Shown piece after piece: positions 1 to 6,690 of a stretch of DNA of 38,895 bases (positions are counted from its first letter, which is position 1; each line of letters starts with the position of its first letter). Made by a program: the position numbers and the translations under genes. The notes under the pieces are model-generated. The model worked only from the letters and a program-made list of their open reading frames with translations. It ran no database searches and was not told the DNA's origin. This DNA comes from Clostridia bacterium (GTDB taxonomy: Bacteria > Bacillota > Clostridia > Christensenellales > DTU072): contig JAFTZC010000012.1 of assembly GCA_017461065.1 (NCBI GenBank), forward strand, positions 1-38,895, written 5' to 3'.

Positions 1-651
1 GCCTATTATATTTTTAATTAGTTGAGGGATGATTAAAATACGCGCACGAATATCGTTTGCTGTTATTTCTCTTGACACTATATAATCATTTTCAATAGTG
101 ATAACAGGGGTAGTGTCACAAGTAGATGTTTCAGCAAAAAGGCTCTTAATTGCCTCTTTTACTAAAACAGGCTTATATGTAAAACCTATTTCGTTTTCAA
201 TACACATATCAAGAAGTTTTTCGCCATTTATTAAAATAGTAGGATTGTTGGGATTGCTGATGGCTTCTTCAATTGCTCCTTTTGTAAAATCAGAAGTAGT
301 AATCAAAACATTGATAAAATTACAATTTAAAACGTTGCCGTTTTTATCTCTTTTCGTAGAGCCTTTTAAATCTCTTATTTCTTTTGCTTGAACTTTGTTT
401 GATAGCTTGTACCTTTTTGCTTGAATATAGTAATTTATAGTATCTATACCACCAACGTCAATTCCTTTTTTGATACAAGTTAAATCAATTCCTTTATCGC
501 CAACATATTGCGTAGTAACGACTTCTTCAAAACCGATTTTTTGCAAAAAATGATTTAAGAACAATTCAAAATCTCTAGGACTAATAAAGCAATCGTAAAG
601 TGCTTGTATATATTCCTTTTTAAGTTCCTTTGGTAAATCTAAATAATTCAT
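1..651 (-). CDS. Mrr-like restriction endonuclease (3' end beyond window)
   Basis: I read this open frame directly: it starts with ATG at 651 and stays open for 217 codons to the window edge, so the C-terminus is missing. Seen: a PD-(D/E)XK-type core with Asp56 in a GDKGID motif and Gln77-Ala-Lys79 (IQAKRY) about 20 residues later, the arrangement of the Mrr_cat family. A GAGGG ribosome site lies 7 nt upstream and the methyltransferase stop codon is only 11 nt away, so the two are almost certainly one operon. Inferred role: cytoplasmic nuclease that cuts DNA lacking the partner's adenine methylation. The + strand frame at 98-391 is its shadow. The exact recognition sequence cannot be read from the sequence; a GATC-type site is only suggested by the partner. 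Confidence 0.8.
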   Translation of the reverse strand, partial: MNYLDLPKELKKEYIQALYDCFISPRDFELFLNHFLQKIGFEEVVTTQYVGDKGIDLTCIKKGIDVGGIDTINYYIQAKRYKLSNKVQAKEIRDLKGSTKRDKNGNVLNCNFINVLITTSDFTKGAIEEAISNPNNPTILINGEKLLDMCIENEIGFTYKPVLVKEAIKSLFAETSTCDTTPVITIENDYIVSREITANDIRARILIIPQLIKNIIG

Positions 652-662
652 ATTTTCCCTCA

Positions 663-1730
663 CTAATTGCAAATAAGTAATTCTTTTATCTTGCCACGGC
701 TGTCGCCTTTACTGTTAATCGCTCTTGTTGCTTCAACCTTGTTTATTGTGTATGATTTATAAAGTTCCTCAAAGAAAGTATCTTCGGGGTTTACGTTTTG
801 CGGATCAGAGTTGCTTAACATTATTTTTGCACCGCTTAAGTTTATTTCATCAATAAATTTTGCAAGACGTATTTGCTCATTATCATCAAAGCAATCAGCG
901 TTATATGCTGTAAACCCTGCCGTTTCAGAAATAGGACGGTAAGGGGGATCAAGATAAACAAAAGTGTCTTTATCTATAAAATCTTTTGAAAGAGTATAAT
1001 CGCCACAAACGATAACAACATTTTGTAAAGCTTCAGAAACGTTACGCAAATTGTTTTCATCACAAATAGTTGGGTTTTTATATGCGCCCATAGGAACGTT
1101 AAATTGTCCTTTCTTATTCACACGATAAAGCCCATTAAAGCAAGTCTTGTTTAAGAAGATAAACAAAGAGGCTTTTTCGACTGCGGTTTCTTCCGTAATT
1201 TGCAAAGAGTTAAATCTATCTCTTGCGGTATAGTAATAATATTTACGTCCGTTTTCGTCCATAGGAACGAAAGCAAGTTGCATTTCGGTTAGTTTCTTAA
1301 CAAGTTCATCAACGTTCTTTTTTACAACGTTATAAGCATTGATAAGTTCTGCATTTATATCACTAATGTAAAAGCTTTCAAAGTTGTATTTGGAAAGTAT
1401 ATTAAAAAGCAATGCGCCACCACCAACAAAAGGCTCTGCATACTTTGTTAAAACCTTTTTGCCATCCGCAGGAATATATTTTTCCAACTGCTCAATAAGT
1501 TGACCTTTACCACCAACCCACTTAACAAAAGGTTTTAATTCAACAATCTTTTGTTTTTCGTATCTAATTGTACGTTTATCAATAGGCTTTTCCGCTGTGC
1601 TTGGAATAATCCACATATTGCCAACCATCATTGCGCCGTTAATTCGTTCTTCAGCACATAAAATTGCAACTCGTCTTTGAGAAATATTCCATTTTTCTGC
1701 TGCCTCTTTTGCCGACATGTAACTTAGCAT
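663..1730 (-). CDS. HTH-fused Dam-like adenine-N6 DNA methyltransferase (D12 class)
   Basis: Transfers methyl from S-adenosylmethionine to adenine in DNA. Seen: an N-terminal helix-turn-helix of the excisionase/MerR kind (about residues 5-50, SAKEAAEKWNISQRR), then the D12 order of motifs: FVKWVGGKGQL (motif X), AEPFVGGGAL (motif I, AdoMet binding) and LDPPY at about 260-264 (motif IV, catalytic). I chose the ATG at 1730 because a GAGGTG ribosome site stands 7 nt before it; the frame is open further up to 1787 but without such a site. 355 aa, longer than plain Dam-type enzymes because of the HTH domain, which may let the protein repress its own operon (inference). The endonuclease gene follows 11 nt downstream. 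D12 enzymes include GATC and other specificities, so the target is unproven. Confidence 0.88.
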   Translation of the reverse strand: MLSYMSAKEAAEKWNISQRRVAILCAEERINGAMMVGNMWIIPSTAEKPIDKRTIRYEKQKIVELKPFVKWVGGKGQLIEQLEKYIPADGKKVLTKYAEPFVGGGALLFNILSKYNFESFYISDINAELINAYNVVKKNVDELVKKLTEMQLAFVPMDENGRKYYYYTARDRFNSLQITEETAVEKASLFIFLNKTCFNGLYRVNKKGQFNVPMGAYKNPTICDENNLRNVSEALQNVVIVCGDYTLSKDFIDKDTFVYLDPPYRPISETAGFTAYNADCFDDNEQIRLAKFIDEINLSGAKIMLSNSDPQNVNPEDTFFEELYKSYTINKVEATRAINSKGDSRGKIKELLICN

Positions 1731-1968
1731 AGCTCTACACCTCAAACATGATACTTTCATTATATTCCAAATCGCGAATAATAGCAATAGGATCTTTACT
1801 AAAATTCAAGCATAAATTTGTAATTTATACTACCTGTCACCATAACGTGTGATTGTCTTGATACAAGTCCTCGCTTTTACGAGCCTTACAAAATATTTTA
1901 ATATTTTGCTCTTATTCGTTATGCTATTTTTGTCGAGAGTGCTATAATGCGTGGGGAGAAAATTTAGG

Positions 1969-3288
1969 ATGATTACTACACTCGCTATAAGCGCACTCAC
2001 AATTGTGGAAATTTTGATTTCCTTGATACTAAAACCGACCTTGACTATAAAAGGTAAATCTATAAACCTTTATTGGATTATCGCGCTTGCAGGCGCGCTT
2101 ACTTTGATTATTACCGGTGGAATTTCTACCGGGGAAGCTTGGGCTGGGCTTACACGCGACACCTCCGTCAACCCACTAAAACTTCTCGTCATCTTCTTTG
2201 GAATGACTATCCTTTCCGTCTTTTTGGATGAGATGAATTTGTTTGAGTATCTTGCTTCTTTTGCCGTTAGACACGCCAAGTCCACTCAAAAAAGCCTATT
2301 CCTTATGCTCTACGTTATGGTTTCTGCGCTTACTGCCGTAACATCAAACGACGTAGTTATACTGACGTTTACGCCATTTATTTTGCACTTTGCCAAAAAA
2401 GTACGCATAAACCCGATGCCCTTTTTGATTGCCGAATTCGTTGCGGCAAACACCTTAAGTATGACTTTGATAATCGGCAACCCTACCAACATTTATCTTG
2501 CAACGAGTGGTGGAATCGACTTCTTTGAGTACCTAAAGGTTATGATTATCCCTTCTTTCGCTTGTTCGGTTTGCGCTTATTTTATTCTTCGCGCACTATT
2601 CCACAAGCAACTAAGAGAGCCCCTGCATATCGTACAAGACGACGTTCAGCTCGGTGATAGGTTTTTGCTTATCACGGGTATCGTTCATCTTGTAGTGGCT
2701 ATAGTCGCCCTATCCGTTTGCTCCTATATCGGCATTGAAATGTGGGTAGCTTGCGGCGTTATCGTGCTTAGCTTGTTGGTGGTTTCGTTCGTATATATCG
2801 TAATCAAAAAGCAAAGTCTTTCCATATACTTGCGCGTTGCAAAACGCTTGCCTTACGCGTTAGCGCCCTTCGTTCTATCTATGTTCGTCATCGTGCTTTC
2901 GCTCAACAAGTGTGGCTTTACCGAAATGGTCGCATCCCTTATGACCAAAATGGACGACTCTATTTTCCTATTCGGCTTTGCATCTTTCCTTAGCGCAAAC
3001 GTGTTCAACAATATACCTATGAGCGTATTGTTCTCGGATATCATATCGTTTACTACGCTTGAAGGCGCAGCTCTCAAGGGCGCACTTTACGCATCGGTAA
3101 TAGGCTCAAATATCGGCGCATACCTATCTCCCGTCGGTGCGCTCGCAGGCATAATGTGGCTATCCATCCTAAAACGCAACGGGCATCCCCTATCCTTCGT
3201 GCATTTTATGGGATACGGCATAGTGGTATCCGTTCCCGTAATGATAGTGGCAATCGCAACCTTACATCTTGGGATTTTGTTTATATAA
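1969..3288 (+). CDS. ArsB/NhaD-type membrane permease (ion transporter superfamily)
   Basis: Polytopic inner-membrane protein of about 439 aa with roughly 11-12 hydrophobic segments spread over the whole length. Seen: the hallmark hairpin motif IIGNPTNIYLA in the first half and a second similar half, with SNDVVILTFTPF and NVFNNIPMSVLF, as expected for the inverted-repeat fold of the ArsB/CitM/SLC13 group. The family moves arsenite, citrate or dicarboxylates, or exchanges Na+/H+; the substrate cannot be told here, and no arsR or arsC is nearby. Start: GTG at 1951 is possible, but ATG 1969 sits 10 nt after GGGGAG and is preferred. A TATAAT box lies at 1943-1948. The gene stands alone and ends at a bidirectional terminator. 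Confidence 0.8.
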   Translation: MITTLAISALTIVEILISLILKPTLTIKGKSINLYWIIALAGALTLIITGGISTGEAWAGLTRDTSVNPLKLLVIFFGMTILSVFLDEMNLFEYLASFAVRHAKSTQKSLFLMLYVMVSALTAVTSNDVVILTFTPFILHFAKKVRINPMPFLIAEFVAANTLSMTLIIGNPTNIYLATSGGIDFFEYLKVMIIPSFACSVCAYFILRALFHKQLREPLHIVQDDVQLGDRFLLITGIVHLVVAIVALSVCSYIGIEMWVACGVIVLSLLVVSFVYIVIKKQSLSIYLRVAKRLPYALAPFVLSMFVIVLSLNKCGFTEMVASLMTKMDDSIFLFGFASFLSANVFNNIPMSVLFSDIISFTTLEGAALKGALYASVIGSNIGAYLSPVGALAGIMWLSILKRNGHPLSFVHFMGYGIVVSVPVMIVAIATLHLGILFI

Positions 3289-3322
3289 CTAACCCGTTGT
3301 TTTAATAGCGCCTTTCACTAAA

Positions 3323-3352
3323 GAAAAAATACACCTGATAGGTGTATTTTTG
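3323..3352. terminator. Bidirectional terminator between permease and ohrR
   Basis: Near-perfect stem AAAAATACACCT / AGGTGTATTTTT with a 3-nt loop (GAT), flanked by A-run and T-run, so it works in both directions. It ends the permease transcript (+) and the gpx-TSCPD-ohrR transcript (-). Confidence 0.85.
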
Positions 3353-3376
3353 CATTTTTACCCATATAAAATGGAC

Positions 3377-3802
3377 TTATTTTTCGAGTATTTTGTTCAA
3401 AAGCACGTGTAACTGTTTAGCTTCGTCAAAGCTCAAAGATATACAGCCTGCTATCTCTTGCGGTATTTCTACCGCTCTTTCTTTTAGGGATTCGCCCTCG
3501 TCGGTGATAACAAAGATCACTTCGCGATTATCCTTTTCCGACTTTACCCTTGCCACAAACTTTTTTGCTTCAAGACTTTTTAGCAGTGGGCTAAGCGTTC
3601 CTGAATCAAGCATCAAAAGCTTACCAAGCTCTTTTACGTTCAAGCTCTTATACTCCCAAAAAGCCATCATCGTAATGTACTGCGTGTAGGTCAAATTAAG
3701 CCTTTCAAGTAAGGGACGATATCTGCGTATCACTTCTTTTGACGCGCAGTAAAGTGGAAAGCATAACTGATATTTGAGCTTTAGTGCTTCGTACTTATTC
3801 AT
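3377..3802 (-). CDS. ohrR: OhrR/MarR-family organic-peroxide-sensing repressor
   Basis: Winged-helix MarR-family repressor, about 141 aa from the ATG at 3802. Seen: MNKYEALKLKYQLCFPLY with Cys14 in the position of the reactive N-terminal cysteine of OhrR proteins, the LTYTQYITMMAFWE helix typical of OhrR, and the recognition-helix and wing region LDSGTLSPLLKSLEAKKFV...DNRE. Known of the family: oxidation of that Cys by organic hydroperoxide releases the protein from DNA. It is the last gene of an operon led by a glutathione-peroxidase homologue, and the operon promoter carries a classical OhrR box (4571-4585), so autoregulation is very likely. An alternative ATG at 3814 overlaps the preceding stop as TAATG; the conserved N-terminus favours 3802. 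Confidence 0.87.
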   Translation of the reverse strand: MNKYEALKLKYQLCFPLYCASKEVIRRYRPLLERLNLTYTQYITMMAFWEYKSLNVKELGKLLMLDSGTLSPLLKSLEAKKFVARVKSEKDNREVIFVITDEGESLKERAVEIPQEIAGCISLSFDEAKQLHVLLNKILEK

Positions 3803-3813
3803 AGGTTTCACCA

Positions 3814-4068
3814 TTATTTGTTTTGTTCGTACGCTGTTCTTACTGCTATTGCAAGCTGGTCGGCACACGAAGTTGGACGTGGACCACATCTGTTTCCCTT
3901 TAGCTTTTGCTCAATTTCTTCAACGGTCATCCCGTCAACTAAGGTCGAGATAGCTTTTAGATTGCCGTTGCATCCACCTAAAAAAGAAACGTTTTTGACT
4001 ACGTTGCCGTCAAGATCAAACTTGATGCTCATTGCACAAGTGCCTTTGGTTTTGTAGGTAAATTCCAT
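3814..4068 (-). CDS. TSCPD-domain small protein
   Basis: 84-aa protein of the TSCPD-domain family (stand-alone short form). Seen: N-terminal beta strands with GTCAMSIKFDLDGN, then NVSFLGGCNGNLKAI, and the C-terminal RPTSCADQLA motif that names the domain; cysteines near residues 11, 33 and 61-68 could form a metal or redox site. The function of the stand-alone family is not established; a related domain occurs at the C-terminus of some ribonucleotide reductases. It overlaps the gpx stop (TAATG, with GGAGC as ribosome site inside gpx) and is followed by ohrR, so it is translationally coupled into a peroxide-response operon. That suggests a redox-linked role (inference only). Confidence 0.8.
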   Translation of the reverse strand: MEFTYKTKGTCAMSIKFDLDGNVVKNVSFLGGCNGNLKAISTLVDGMTVEEIEQKLKGNRCGPRPTSCADQLAIAVRTAYEQNK

Positions 4069-4544
4069 TATAGTAGCTCCTTGATTTTTTCTTCGATTTG
4101 CTCGGGCGTTACGGTTGAGCCGAATCTATCAACGACGTTGCCGTTGCGATCAACTAAGAATTTGGTAAAATTCCACTTTACTCGGCTTCCTAAAAAACCA
4201 CCCTTCTTTTGTGATTTAAGATAAGTGTAAAGCTCGCTTTCGCCCTTACCGTTTACCTCTATTTTCTTAAAGGTTTTGAACGTAACGCCATAACGTGATT
4301 GGCAAAAGTCTATGATTTCCTCTTCCGTTCCGGGTGCTTGCCCGGCGAATTGATTGCAAGGGAAGTCCAAAATTTCAAGACCTTCAGCGTTGTATTTTTC
4401 ATATAATGCTTGCAATCCTTGGTATTGAGGCGTAAAACCACAGCCAGTCGCCGTGTTTACTATCAACAAAACCTTACCTTTGTACTCTGATAAACTTACG
4501 TCTACACCCTCTGCGTCCTTTACGACGACGTCATATAGTACCAT
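4068..4544 (-). CDS. gpx: Glutathione peroxidase-family thiol peroxidase
   Basis: Reduces hydroperoxides in the cytoplasm. In bacteria of this type the electron donor is usually thioredoxin (family knowledge). Seen: 158 aa from ATG 4544, preceded by GGAGG at 7 nt; Cys35 in TATGCGFTPQ is the peroxidatic residue (Cys, not selenocysteine); FPCNQFAGQ and WNFTKFLVD supply the Gln, Trp and Asn of the catalytic tetrad. The frame is open further upstream, but those codons lie in the promoter and operator. First gene of the gpx-TSCPD-ohrR operon, so it is the likely main effector of the peroxide response. Confident at family level. Confidence 0.92.
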   Translation of the reverse strand: MVLYDVVVKDAEGVDVSLSEYKGKVLLIVNTATGCGFTPQYQGLQALYEKYNAEGLEILDFPCNQFAGQAPGTEEEIIDFCQSRYGVTFKTFKKIEVNGKGESELYTYLKSQKKGGFLGSRVKWNFTKFLVDRNGNVVDRFGSTVTPEQIEEKIKELL

Positions 4545-4570
4545 ACAAATACCTCCGAATTTATATTGTA

Positions 4571-4585
4571 TACAATTAAATTGTA
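4571..4585. promoter_or_regulatory. OhrR operator
   Basis: Perfect inverted repeat TACAATT-A-AATTGTA. This matches the OhrR box known from Bacillus (TACAATT/AATTGTA half-sites). It begins some 8 nt downstream of the -10 box of the gpx promoter, so a bound repressor would cover the start point. Confidence 0.88.
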
Positions 4586-4593
4586 CACAACCT

Positions 4594-4622
4594 ATTATAC
4601 ACAGCCCGTTATTTGCTGTCAA
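4594..4622 (-). promoter_or_regulatory. Consensus sigma-A promoter of the gpx-TSCPD-ohrR operon
   Basis: On the minus strand, TTGACA (4617-4622), a 17-nt spacer and TATAAT (4594-4599): both hexamers match consensus exactly. Such a strong promoter needs repression, which the adjacent OhrR box provides. Confidence 0.9.
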
Positions 4623-4711
4623 GAGGTATTATTTACACGTTTACATTTTATATGACAAAGCAAAATGATGCAATCGTTTTTCGCTCTTATCTTCCTTATT
4701 CGTTGGAAGTA

Positions 4712-4720
4712 TGCTATACT
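4712..4720 (+). promoter_or_regulatory. Extended -10 promoter, apparently giving a leaderless mRNA
   Basis: TGC-TATACT ends 6 nt before the ATG at 4727, so the predicted start of transcription falls on the A of the start codon. There is no good -35 hexamer; the TG extension compensates. Confidence 0.55.
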
Positions 4721-4726
4721 TGAACT

Positions 4727-5422
4727 ATGAAAGTACTTATTAGGCAAAAATTACTATCTATGGCGGACGAAAAGTATAAAGCGTTTAGCGCGCCGCTTTT
4801 GCCAACCGTTCCGAAGAATAGGATAATAGGCGTTAGGACGCCACTTCTTCGTACTTATGCCAAAGAGTTGCTAAAAAATGGCGGATACGAGGACTTTTTG
4901 CGCGAGTTACCACACTTTTATCTCGAAGAAAACTCCTTGCACGCTTTTATTATAGAAGCCCTACCGTATCAAAAATACATAACGGAAATCGAGCGATTTT
5001 TGCCATATATCAACAATTGGGCGACCTGTGACGGCTTGCGCCCAAAACACCTAAAGGGCAACTACGACCACTATTTTTCCAAAATAACGGAGTGGCTTGG
5101 CTCCGATAAGCCCTATACGATACGCTTTGCCATAGGTATGCTGATGAGCTTCTATTTGGACGAGCGCTTTGACGAAAATCACCTTGAACGCCTTTCAAAA
5201 ATAGTGAGCGAACACTACTACGTCAATATGATGCTTGCTTGGTACTTTGCAACGGCTCTCGCTAAGCAATACGACGCCACGCTCCCCTATCTTCTTGAGC
5301 GTCGTCTTTCAGCGTGGGTTCACAACAAAACCATTCAAAAGGCCGTCGAAAGCTATCGCATAACGGGCGAACAAAAGAGTTTTCTCAAAACTCTAAAAAT
5401 AAAAAGCATAACAAATAAATAA
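4727..5422 (+). CDS. AlkD-like HEAT-repeat DNA alkylation-repair protein
   Basis: 231 aa, all-helical, of the DNA alkylation repair (AlkD/ALKC-like HEAT repeat) family. Members bind damaged duplex DNA and in studied cases remove positively charged alkylated bases. Seen: GVRTPLLRTYAKEL near residues 35-48, NNWATCDGLRPK near 100-110 (the conserved W...CD segment of the family), and RFAIGMLMSFYLD, consistent with successive HEAT helices. Divergent from the gpx operon and the only protein gene before the tRNA cluster. No ribosome binding site is visible; the -10 box is only 6 nt from the ATG, so translation is probably leaderless. Substrate range is not deducible. Confidence 0.82.
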   Translation: MKVLIRQKLLSMADEKYKAFSAPLLPTVPKNRIIGVRTPLLRTYAKELLKNGGYEDFLRELPHFYLEENSLHAFIIEALPYQKYITEIERFLPYINNWATCDGLRPKHLKGNYDHYFSKITEWLGSDKPYTIRFAIGMLMSFYLDERFDENHLERLSKIVSEHYYVNMMLAWYFATALAKQYDATLPYLLERRLSAWVHNKTIQKAVESYRITGEQKSFLKTLKIKSITNK

Positions 5423-5459
5423 AGTTCAAAAAATTTCCAAAAAGCATTATAAAAAATAG

Positions 5460-5488
5460 TTGACAAGATAAAATTTACTTGGTATTAT
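5460..5488 (+). promoter_or_regulatory. tRNA operon promoter
   Basis: TTGACA (5460-5465), 17-nt spacer, TATTAT (5483-5488), 27 nt before the first tRNA. Strong promoter as expected for stable RNA. Confidence 0.85.
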
Positions 5489-5515
5489 ATTTAGGCGTTA
5501 ACCAAACGTAGGTAT

Positions 5516-5592
5516 GGCGGCGTAGCTTAGTTGGTTATAGCGGCCGGTTCATACCCGGCAGGTCGTTGGTTCGAGTCCGACCGCCGCTACCA
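5516..5592 (+). tRNA. tRNA-Met (CAT), elongator type
   Basis: 77 nt including an encoded CCA. Acceptor GGCGGCG pairs with CGCCGCT (one G-U pair); anticodon stem GCCGG/CCGGC around loop TTCATAC gives CAT. The start GGCGGCGTAGC and end CCGCTACCA resemble the elongator tRNA-Met of Bacillus; the initiator 1-72 mismatch is absent. A lysidine-modified Ile tRNA is less likely. Confidence 0.92.
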
Positions 5593-5597
5593 TATGA

Positions 5598-5672
5598 GGC
5601 CCCTTGGTCAAGCGGTTAAGACATCGCCCTTTCACGGCGGTAACATGGGTTCGATTCCCGTAGGGGTCACCA
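5598..5672 (+). tRNA. tRNA-Glu (TTC)
   Basis: 75 nt with encoded CCA. Acceptor GGCCCCT/AGGGGTC, anticodon stem TCGCC/GGCGG, loop CTTTCAC with anticodon TTC, T-loop TTCGATT. Five nt after tRNA-Met. Confidence 0.95.
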
Positions 5673-5675
5673 AGT

Positions 5676-5751
5676 GGAGGCATAGCTCAGCTGGGAGAGC
5701 GCTTGCCTTACAAGCAAGATGTCATAGGTTCAAGTCCTATTGTCTCCACCA
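5676..5751 (+). tRNA. tRNA-Val (TAC)
   Basis: 76 nt with encoded CCA. Acceptor GGAGGCA/TGTCTCC, anticodon stem CTTGC/GCAAG, loop CTTACAA with anticodon TAC, T-loop TTCAAGT. Last tRNA of the operon; followed directly by a terminator. Confidence 0.95.
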
Positions 5752-5756
5752 AAAAA

Positions 5757-5789
5757 GAAAGCAAGTCAAACGACTTGCTTTTCTTTTTA
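5757..5789 (+). terminator. tRNA operon terminator
   Basis: Stem AAAGCAAGTC / GACTTGCTTT with loop AAAC, followed by TCTTTTT. It starts a few nt after the tRNA-Val CCA end. Confidence 0.9.
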
Positions 5790-5875
5790 TCCATTGCAGT
5801 GACGTATATGCAACCTAATACAACGGATATATCCCTACTAATTAAAAAGCCACAACCCGCTTTCCGGGCTTCCGC

Positions 5876-5899
5876 GCTGAATTTACACTATTTTCAAAC
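5876..5899 (+). other. Anti-repeat-like element beyond the array's distal end
   Basis: 24 nt that match the first 24 nt of the CRISPR repeat (minus sense) with three differences. As + strand RNA it would pair along its whole length with the repeat, because all three changes give G-U pairs. It lacks the last 12 nt of the repeat, as does the true tracrRNA anti-repeat. On the minus strand it is followed by a small hairpin and TTTTT. It may be a decayed repeat or an anti-repeat RNA; no good + strand promoter is seen just upstream. Confidence 0.6.
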
Positions 5900-6009
5900 T
5901 TTTTCTTAAACCAAAGTATGTCATTGTGAAACAGCCAAAAGCGTCTGCAAAAGGTGTAAACCTCCATATAAAAGGGTGTTGCTTATGTCTATTAAGTTTG
6001 AAAATGAAC

Positions 6010-6087
6010 AAAAAAATAACTACCCCGCACCTTCAAAATTGGAGTAGTTACTTTAATTAAATAAATACCTTAGCTTACGCTCTTGGT
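6010..6087 (-). ncRNA. Candidate small RNA downstream of the CRISPR array
   Basis: A predicted transcript of about 78 nt runs from the promoter at 6094-6123 to a very strong terminator: a 14-bp stem (AAAGTAACTACTCC paired with GGGGTAGTTATTTT, one G-T pair near the base and one near the loop), a 14-nt loop and a run of seven T (6010-6016). The 5' part holds a mini-hairpin AGC-GTAA-GCT with a GNRA-type loop. No open frame of use and no ribosome site. ACTACTC in the terminator arm can pair with GAGTAGT of the CRISPR repeat, but a 7-nt match may be chance. The same hairpin may also end the pre-crRNA. Confidence 0.6.
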
Positions 6088-6093
6088 TTTTCT

Positions 6094-6123
6094 ATTATAT
6101 AATACCTTACCCTAACTTGTCAA
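6094..6123 (-). promoter_or_regulatory. Perfect sigma-A promoter with no protein gene behind it
   Basis: Minus strand TTGACA (6118-6123), 18-nt spacer, TATAAT (6094-6099). Nothing protein-coding follows on this strand before the tRNA cluster, so it should drive the small RNA at 6010-6087. Confidence 0.78.
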
Positions 6124-6192
6124 GGGCTTTAAAATGGTAAATCTTCATCGTTTTTAGTTTCAATGAACGGCAAGACACTTTGCTGATAATCT

Positions 6193-6690
6193 ATTTTAGC
6201 TCGTACTGAATTTACACTACTCTCAAACAATTTCCCTTGGTTGAAATTTGAGCGCTTCGTTTTAGTCTGTACTGAATTTACACTACTCTCAAACCTTGAG
6301 AGGCTTGTTTGGGTCGGGGCGCAGATTTTAGTCTGTACTGAATTTACACTACTCTCAAACATATAGTCGTCGTAGTCAGTCACCTTGTAGATTTTAGTCT
6401 GTACTGAATTTACACTACTCTCAAACGAAGCCGTATAGACGTTCAGCTATTAGTAGATTTTAGTCTGTACTGAATTTACACTACTCTCAAACAATATAAT
6501 TTTTTTATGAATATAGGACAAAATTTTAGTCTGTACTGAATTTACACTACTCTCAAACATTTGGTTGACTATCCTAACGTTTTGAGTAATTTTAGTCTGT
6601 ACTGAATTTACACTACTCTCAAACACAATAACAAGTGATATGACGGCGGTATTTATTTTAGTCTGTACTGAATTTACACTACTCTCAAAC
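6193..6690 (-). CRISPR. Type II-A CRISPR array, 8 repeats and 7 spacers
   Basis: The 36-nt repeat reads GTTTGAGAGTAGTGTAAATT... on the minus strand and ends ...ACAGACTAAAAT. Repeats lie at 6655-6690, 6589-6624, 6523-6558, 6457-6492, 6391-6426, 6325-6360, 6259-6294 and 6193-6228. Every spacer is exactly 30 nt. Repeats 1-6 are identical; repeat 7 differs at its last base and repeat 8 at three bases in its 3' part, so the degenerate end is at 6193 and the leader end at 6690, next to csn2. The array is transcribed in the cas direction. The short frames seen here (a repeated FESSVNSVQTKI peptide) are artefacts of the repeats. No spacer has a credible protospacer in this window. Confidence 0.98.

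Noticed and set aside
98..391. 97-codon + strand frame
   Set aside because: Shadow of the endonuclease gene, which is open on the minus strand over the whole stretch and has a ribosome site.
5531..5909. Two + strand frames over the tRNA cluster
   Set aside because: They run through three well-folded tRNA genes.
6295..6324. Twelve nt of spacer 6 match the repeat region at 23071 (CTGCGCCCCGAC)
   Set aside because: The match is at the 5', PAM-distal end of the spacer and of a length expected by chance among all spacers and 39 kb.
6193..6690. TAAAAT at the end of each repeat as an internal promoter (as in some II-C arrays)
   Set aside because: No TG extension and no -35 at proper distance within the repeat.
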